Source of the DNA: Agrypnia vestita
Lineage: Eukaryota; Arthropoda; Insecta; Trichoptera; Phryganeidae
DNA length: 64,000 nt
Assembly (NCBI GenBank): GCA_016648135.1
Contig: JADDOH010023667.1
Location: 1 to 64,000 of the forward strand
Direction of reading: 5' to 3'
This document shows positions 59,101 to 64,000 of this stretch, one piece after another. The position numbers were made by a program, and so were the translations under genes. The notes beneath the pieces were generated by a model. That model worked only from the letters and a program-made list of their open reading frames with translations. It was not told where the DNA came from and ran no database searches. Numbering within the stretch: the first letter of the stretch is position 1; each line of letters begins with the position of its first letter.

Positions 59101-60542
59101 AAAATTGTGAAGATCTTCAAGAATTGGAAAATATCCACATAATTTTTTAAAAACATAATTGCAACATATTTATCTACACATTATTTTTTATGGGGATAGA
59201 GTTTATATATTAAATTTTTTATTAATAATTATTTCTGAGGCACTCTTACATGTGTATGTTTTCATATGTCTAAAAAACTACACAGTATTTTTTTAAATTT
59301 TATAAATGACTTTTAGGGGTCACTACCAGCTTTGAAAGTATAGTACTTAACTAAAAAATATAATTATGCATTTAAACTGTAAAAAAATATTTTAAGCAAA
59401 TTTAACGCATTTTAAGCAAAGACAAACAGACGGACGAAAGGACGTAGATTCGAAATTAGGAAAGTTGATACTTTTTATATGTAGGTGTTAGTTAATAAAT
59501 TAATAAATACGCACAGAATTTAAATCATTTAGCAAAGGAATAACTCCATGGTACAGCTTATAATACGTGATTTACTCAAGCTTGTGTTTTTGTGATGTGT
59601 TTGTGTATTGGGTATCATGGCCTATTGAAGCTTTAAAATAATAATAATAATAACATTGGGTGAGAAGTGTTAGAGCAACACAGTGACACTGATATAATTC
59701 GGCAGAAGCTGCGACCACACACACTACTTTGACTCTGGACACGGATTATGCTTTGTATGCATTCTTGCTCAGAGTTAACAATTCATTTTTTTCCAATCTT
59801 GAATCGAAATGATTTGATGTGTATTAATATTTTGAATGCAACAAAGGCGAGGATCTTTTTACCATATGTGGGGTATAAAAGCAAAGGCAGCAATATCCAA
59901 AAAATGAAATAAATGTGTTTTGAACGCAGTCAGCTAGGATCACTAATTTAGAATACGCTGAATTATAGATTTTATGTATCTATCCCTTTCAAAATCATGT
60001 TTCCTATTAATTTATTGACTGTATTTTCAATAACATCTCGAATTCAGTACATTCTAAATTAATAATCCTGGATGACTGCATTAAATTTTCTTTTGGATAT
60101 GGCTGCCTTTGCTTTTATACCATACATATGTAGTTCTCACCCTATGAAAATTCTGGTATTTATGTCATTTTTGTAAATTGGTAAAATTTTGTCTTGTTTA
60201 GCAATCGAAGATAGAGCATTTGTTGTTTGTTTACCTTAAGAACAGTTACCCATTTTACGTGATAAATGTGAATAATAAGGCGAGGGGGTTGATATTAAAA
60301 AATATACATGAATAATATTGCATCTCCAGACAAATAAAAAACATTAATGAATCCTAGATGCAACTCACCATAGCTGAAGAAGAGCTGATGAAACTGCGAA
60401 GCGAAGGACGTGAAGAGGCACCCAAGAGCTGCGACCAGGCCTCCCATCACGGCCGTCACTCTGGTGGACTTCCTGAGGCAGCAGGCCACAGTGACGGGGG
60501 ATATCAGGAGAGCCACAGCTGTGGACAGGGCTCCCAGCCATC
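50193..60542 (-). CDS. SLC16 monocarboxylate-transporter-like protein, 3' nine exons (5' end outside window)
   Basis: Major-facilitator carrier of the plasma membrane moving monocarboxylates or related small acids. Exons: 60369-60542, 58744-58903, 57192-57499, 55779-56000, 54073-54210, 53095-53224, 52268-52389, 51495-51652 and 50193-50480. All are GT-AG and phases agree at every joint, giving 565 residues to TAG at 50193-50195. Family marks: WLGALSTAVALLISPVTVAC (TM2), GGLVAALGCLFTSFASQF, then the SLC16 signature between TM4 and TM5, QYFKRKRELVEVFVVSGSGL. A long cytoplasmic loop follows (KIKRKIKDKTKIDESPPFFD), then INTPIFYLAHQAEEEGLGEA and YERVRSRNFARTWGFVQCSQ. A hydrophilic tail ends KGRKWSLAKG...VIDEASV. 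The TM1 exon with the usual DGGWGW motif is not in the window. The exact subfamily and substrate are undetermined. Confidence 0.92.
50975..51053. repeat. AAGCAAAGGCAGC-family right-end fragment
   Basis: AATCCTCAATGACTGCATTA and GGATATTCTGCCTTTGCTTT then TTATCCC. Same right end as the copies at 4098 and 59871. Confidence 0.55.
53408..53928. mobile_element. Tigger/pogo-like MITE, copy 4
   Basis: Left CAGTAAATCCCCGTTAATTC preceded by TA, right TTAACGAGGTTCTACTG. The interior matches copies 1-3 (TTGAAATGATTTCTT, CACATAATTCGAAATT). In a transporter intron. Confidence 0.65.
54282..54455. repeat. GAGTTAGTGTGGGTA palindromic MITE, copy 1
   Basis: CTTGCAATTGAGTTAGTGTG ... CACACTAACTCAATTGCAAG; inner arms CGGATATGAAAGGGGCATAT / CCG. 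It could form a nearly complete 170-nt hairpin. Second copy at 62370-62566. Confidence 0.75.
55190..55430 (-). promoter_or_regulatory. Heat-shock-type promoter with a possible leader exon, inside a transporter intron
   Basis: On the minus strand: a heat-shock element TTCTGGAACGTTCGAGA (55381-55365, units TTC-nn-GAA-nn-TTC-nn-GA) and a second GAACATTC unit at about 55417-55410. Then TATAAAAAG starts at 55352, about 13 bp after the proximal element. Initiation would be expected near 55322. About 130 bases further, CGGTAG|GTAAGT offers a good donor at about 55190, and an ATG in good context (ACCATG) lies at 55248. The order and spacing resemble insect hsp promoters. What it drives is unknown: joining this leader to transporter exon 54073-54210 would not keep that exon's frame from this ATG. 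Confidence 0.5.
56135..56330 (+). mobile_element. LINE-like 3' end remnant
   Basis: Purine-rich, broken frames (QVIQRKVKELLYDSILQ), ending in an AAGAAGAAG tract, as in other 5'-truncated LINE ends here. Family not resolved. Confidence 0.35.
56514..57017. mobile_element. Inverted-repeat element with about 75-bp ends
   Basis: Left GTTTTCTAGGATATTCTGCC, ATGTATATCATACCTCTGA, ATTTCAGATCCCATC; right GATATGAGATCTGAAACGTA, GGTCAGATATACACGGCAGA, ATATCCCAGAATAC. A second nested palindrome (ACACCCTGCTTTTGACACGG / AAAAGCAGGGTGTGTT) is in the middle. Confidence 0.65.
57670..58470 (-). mobile_element. Non-LTR retrotransposon RT fragment, decayed
   Basis: Minus-strand pieces in order: NINKSKVMVFENAK (about 58420), GILLPTLMYGSEA (about 58150), then ERMNEKIMVRKIYDASVDSA, RRKGRPQKTWHDQINQILED (57724-57960). 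These are the C-terminal landmarks of LINE RT proteins (kTkvMvf, lLYGsEtW, GRPrk.W.dqi). Frames are broken by stops and gaps. Confidence 0.75.
59575..59660 (+). repeat. SINE-like 3' end with (ATA)n tail
   Basis: CTTGTGTTTTTGTGATGTGT, TATCATGGCCTATTGAAGCT then (AATA)n. Corresponds to the 3' half of 41575-41725. Confidence 0.45.
59871..60122. mobile_element. AAGCAAAGGCAGC-family MITE, copy 3
   Basis: Left GGGTATAAAAGCAAAGGCAG, right GCTGCCTTTGCTTTTATACC; inner arms CACTAATTTAGAATACGCTG / CAGTACATTCTAAATTAATA. A clean 250-bp palindromic copy, the best representative of the family in the window. Confidence 0.75.
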
Positions 60543-60588
60543 CTGGAATTAAGGGACGGGGATTAATATTGGTACTTCGCATGGTTTA

Positions 60589-60665
60589 AGGCATGATGAC
60601 AGATTTTGAAATAACCTTCTATAATGAACATCTACATGTCTAGTATTAGGCCGAAAATAATATTA
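60589..60665 (+). repeat. GGCATGATGACAGATTTTG repeat, copy 2
   Basis: Same order of words as 42219-42300 (TTGAAATAACCTTCTATAAT, CATCTACATGTCTAGTATTA, CCGAAAATAA). Confidence 0.7.
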
Positions 60666-60670
60666 TTTAT

Positions 60671-60813
60671 AGTTATTATTGTTTCACTGATAGTTTCGGG
60701 AAAAACGAAACTTTCTATCGACAGGTGTAAATGATGACATGGTCTGTTGTCACTTACACCTGTCGATGGGTAGTTTCGTTCTTCCCGAAACCAGTAGAGA
60801 AACAACAATAGGT
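60671..60813. repeat. 140-bp palindrome (foldback element)
   Basis: Arms of about 60 bp: ATTGTTTCACTGATAGTTTC, GGGAAAAACGAAACTTTC, ATCGACAGGTGTAAATGA and the inverted forms ending GAAACAACAAT. The loop is only about 20 nt. It lies between two copies of the GGCATGATGACAG repeat. Confidence 0.75.
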
Positions 60814-60855
60814 CTAAACAATAGGCATGATGACAGATTTTGAAATAACCTTATA

Positions 60856-62138
60856 TTAGGTCCTTACATATGAAATTCACGTTTTGCCGTACTGGCAAAT
60901 TTGATCTCAAATATCTTCTCTTTGGTTAGGAATTCCAAATCCAAATTTATACAGCTATTTACTCATGTATTTGTGTTTTGAAAATTATAATTCATTTGTT
61001 TTTTCCTCAATTGTTTTTTTCTTTGCGTCACTCAGTTTACAAAATGAAAAACTTGAAATATCGCGTTATTTACGAGTACGAGTTCCACCGTAGCACCAGG
61101 CTGCAGAAACGGCTCGAAGGATTAATGATGTGTATGGCGACGGTGCCGCAAAAGAAAACACAGTGCGTTTTTGGTTCCAACGTTTTCGTTCTGGAAATTT
61201 CGACCTGCAGAACAAGCCCCGTGGACGGCCGGAGACCAAAGTTGATAATGAAGAATTGAAGGCTATTGTGGAAGCGGATCCATCGCAAACCACATCCGAG
61301 TTAGCTGCAGGCTGCGGTGTTAGTGATAAAACTGTTTTAATCCACTTGAAGCAAATTGGTAAGGTGAAAAAGCTTGAAAGGTGGGTACCTCACGAATTGA
61401 GTGAAGCAAATCAACAAACGCGCGTTGACTGCTGCGTTGCATTACTCAACCGGCACAATAATGAAGGGATTTTAAATCGAATCATTACCTGTGATGAAAA
61501 GTGGATCCTGTACGATAATCGGAAGCGCTCATCGCAATGGCTGAACCCTGCCGAACCAGCCAAACCATGCCCCAAGCGAAAAATGACTCCAAAAAAGTTA
61601 CTTGTGAGCGTTTGGTGGACTAGTGCTGGTGTCGTTCACTACAGCTTTCTTAAATCTGGACAGACGATTACGGCAGATGTCTATTGTCAGCAAACTGCAA
61701 ACCATGATGGAAAAGCTAGCTGATAAACAACCGAGGCTGGTTAATCGCTCTAGGCCACTGCTGCTTCATGATAACGCTAGACCACACACTGCACAACAGA
61801 CGGCTACCAAATTAGAGGAGCTTCAATTGGAATGTCTAAGACATCCACAGTATCTCCGGACTTTGCCCCAATAGATTACCATTTTTTTCGAAATTTGGAT
61901 AACTTCTTGCAAAGGAAAAAATTCAACTCCGATGGGGCGTCCAAACCGCCTTCAAAGATTTTATTGATTCCCGTCCGAATGGTTTTTTTAGTAAAGGGAT
62001 CGATGAACTACCTATGAGATGGCAAAAGTGCATAGATAGCAATGGTACATACTTTGATTAAATAAATATATTATATTAAAAAATATCGGCTTTATGTTCC
62101 TCCCATACTAAACGTCAATTTCATATGTAAGGACCTAA
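60856..62138 (+). mobile_element. Full-length but dead mariner, TA target duplication
   Basis: 31-bp ends (TTAGGTCCTTACATATGAAA ...) agree at all but one base between left and right and are flanked by TA (60854-60855, 62139-62140). The element is 1283 bp, the normal mariner length. It has inserted into a copy of the GGCATGATGACAGATTTTG repeat, whose halves flank it. Cecropia/mellifera-like by transposase resemblance. It lies upstream of the first visible transporter exon. Confidence 0.9.
61044..62061 (+). pseudogene. Mariner transposase with about four frameshifts
   Basis: A transposase of the DD34D mariner group. From ATG 61044 the N-terminus is KNLKYRVIYEYEF; after a frame change near 61090 comes ENTVRFWFQRFRSGNFDLQ, then RWVPHEL (mariner WVPHEL) and ITCDEKWILYDNRKRS (first catalytic Asp). 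A further frame change near 61694 is followed by LLLHDNARPHTA (second Asp). Another lies near 61850, before DFAPIDYHFF, and one near 61940. The C-terminus is MRWQKCIDSNGTYFD with TAA at 62059-62061. The catalytic motifs survive but the frame does not, so it is inactive as it stands. Confidence 0.88.
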
Positions 62139-62369
62139 TATAATGTTCTATAACTTACACGTCTACTATTACCGAAAATAACATTATCAGAAAATAAACT
62201 AAGTTTTTGCGCAAATAATTGCATTTTCATCCACCTATTTTTAATTTTGCAATTCGCTATTTTTTGCAAAAAACAGCTTCGTCTACGTGACGTCAAGCCT
62301 AAGTATACATTGCATTGTGTCTATGACAATAGTTCAAAGACTGGTGTCAATCAAAGGTGATGGATATAG

Positions 62370-62566
62370 ATCCTTTCATATAAACTTGCAATTGAGTTAG
62401 TGTGGGTGCGTAATACAGTGCGTAATACGCGCATTGTTGCATTGTGTTAAGTTTACGGATATGAGAGGAGCGTATCCGTTAATTTAACACAACGAAACAA
62501 TGCGCGTATTACAAACCGTACCCACACTAACTCAATCGCAAATTTATATAAAAAGACCTATACTTA
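62370..62566. repeat. GAGTTAGTGTGGGTA palindromic MITE, copy 2
   Basis: ACTTGCAATTGAGTTAGTGT ... ACACTAACTCAATCGCAAAT, with inner ATTGTGTTAAGTTTACGGAT / ATCCGTTAATTTAACACAAC. Related to 54282-54455, with an extra GCGTAATAC duplication. Confidence 0.75.
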
Positions 62567-62785
62567 GGGTATTCGCTCTAACCGATGTTGCAGTTAAAAT
62601 GGCGAATTGCACAACTGTATACTTTTATTTTATTGAAAATCTTATTAATCTTAATGTGTGTATTAAAAGTGGATCATTTTTTAGAATCCTTTCAAAATAT
62701 TTTCTTCTCTAAATACACTATTTGCGCAATAAAAAAGATTATCAAAAATAAACAATGGAAAAATATTTATTTCACTGTTAATTTC

Positions 62786-63141
62786 TGTGGGCGAAAGGAA
62801 TAACCCAATAAGTAAAAAAAGCAGGTTTTTTATTTATTTTTTGAGAGCCAAAATAAAATTTTGGAATTTCGTTTATTTATGAAGTATCTCTATCTAATTT
62901 TTGCACCAGTAGTTTTATTTTTTGCACAAGAGCGTTGAACCAAGTTGATTAATGCCGTTGTTTCTTGGCAAATTTTTCAAATAATTAATCATGTCATTTC
63001 TTCTTTTTCAAAAAAATAAAACAGTAGTCACATTTCATTTTCTGACACATCTAATATATTCGTGCTAGATATGTATCTAAAGAACAACTCTTCAAAACTC
63101 GGTTTTATTGACTCATTCGGTTATTTCTTTCGCCCACAGAT
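62786..63141. repeat. MITE with GTGGGCGAAAGGAATAACC ends
   Basis: Left TGTGGGCGAAAGGAATAACC, right GGTTATTTCTTTCGCCCACA. About 355 bp, AT-rich interior, non-coding. Confidence 0.7.
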
Positions 63142-63319
63142 TTAGTTCCATACATATATATAGGCTAATTAACATGATTTAGATTAAAAGCATATTGTAT
63201 TACATTAATTTATCTTCAGTCATTTAAAGTTTCATTAGTATGCTATTTGCACTCCAGTTTAAACTCCTTTATATCCACTGATTTTTATTGCTTTCAGTAG
63301 ACGATCGAAATTTTTAAGG

Positions 63320-63570
63320 TCTTTGTACATTAGACAGTTTTGTGAAGCAATGGAGCAAGATGGCCTCCCAGAGTTCTGAAATGGAGAGCTTGGGAAAATA
63401 AAAGAGGCATCGGAAGACCTCAAAAGAGATGGGCCGATGATATTGTCGCTGTGGGGGGAAAGAAATGACTACAATTAGCCAACAACAGGCAAGAATGGAA
63501 AAATAAGGAAGAGGCCTATATCCAGCAGTGGAAAGACGAAGGCTGATGAAGAAGAAGAAGAAGAAGTGAA
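63320..63570 (+). mobile_element. LINE 3'-end fragment with GAA tail
   Basis: The plus strand reads ENKRGIGRPQKRWADDIVAV, a LINE RT C-terminal landmark, then the 3' end GAGGCCTATATCCAGCAGTG, AAAGACGAAGGCTGATG and a (GAA)n tail at about 63545-63566. Same family as 30741-30935. Confidence 0.75.
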
Positions 63571-63574
63571 GCAT

Positions 63575-64000
63575 TTTTCTTTTGAAGTCTTAAACTACCG
63601 CTGCCTCCTGTATCGTATAAATGAAAATCCTTATTTAGTTTCATCCTGTTATCAAAGTATTTGAGCAGTAATCCGCGTCTAATTTTACATATTTGTACAA
63701 AACTTCTTTGATTTACTGATTCTAAATTTAGGTCATTCAGATCATAATGACGGATTAAATTAGTTTAAAGTGATAAAAATTTTATTAAAAGATTAATCGA
63801 TTATTATAAAATACATTTCATTCAATATTTTTTAATGTTATAAATATATAAATTTATTTTCGTTTTGTTAACTTGAAGGCCTCTTTATCAGAAGGATTTT
63901 TCTAAAAGTATTTCCATACACCGTATTCAATAATAAGTACATATTTTAAAAATGTGCTTAAGTACATATTTTTTATTATTTGTTAACAACCCACAAAATA
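63575..64000. other. AT-rich window end
   Basis: No feature seen. The missing transporter 5' exons would lie beyond this edge. Confidence 0.4.

Noticed and set aside
1..64000. CRISPR arrays, operons, rRNA genes, phage modules
   Set aside because: Split genes with GT-AG introns and eukaryotic transposons throughout; no spaced direct-repeat arrays or bacterial gene organisation.

Overview
This is an arthropod, most likely insect, nuclear genome segment. It is AT-rich, it has split genes with GT-AG introns of kilobase size, and its intergenic and intronic DNA is crowded with small inverted-repeat DNA transposons and decayed mariner, LINE, LTR and hAT pieces. Five protein-coding loci can be read with confidence, and nothing prokaryotic (operon, CRISPR, rRNA) is present.

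Layout, left to right. The 3' four exons of ornithine aminotransferase (OAT) lie on the + strand at 1236-6105; the N-terminal exons are upstream of the window. A complete TMEM127 homologue follows on + (10034-13420, 3 coding exons). The region 14-23 kb is gene-poor and repeat-bearing. A complete seven-exon DRAM (damage-regulated autophagy modulator) gene is on the - strand at 23780-39525. A long Ser/Asn/Asp-rich reading frame (22790-23779) lies immediately after its stop codon in the same frame. A single-exon WAC-like gene (WW domain plus C-terminal coiled coil, 37906-38895, -) is nested in DRAM intron 2. From 39.8 to 50 kb there is a degenerate DDE transposon with other elements nested in it, a CpG-rich block and several MITEs. 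The last nine exons of an SLC16 monocarboxylate transporter (50193-60542, -) fill most of the right end; its first exons lie beyond the window. A well-formed mariner (60856-62138) sits upstream of the first visible transporter exon.

Exon phases were checked codon by codon. OAT, DRAM and the transporter exons join without frame loss. In TMEM127 one donor (exon 1) is ambiguous. TMEM127, DRAM and WAC homologues have all been linked elsewhere to lysosome, mTORC1 or autophagy control, so the neighbourhood has a loose common theme, but this may be chance.

The most interesting signals are: (1) the DRAM stop codon followed in frame by a 329-codon open extension that can also be reached in frame by an alternative splice acceptor, with part of the tail duplicated in a DRAM intron; (2) a heat-shock-element plus TATA arrangement inside a transporter intron; (3) the intronless WAC-like gene within DRAM; and (4) a set of recurrent palindromic elements, several nested in each other.
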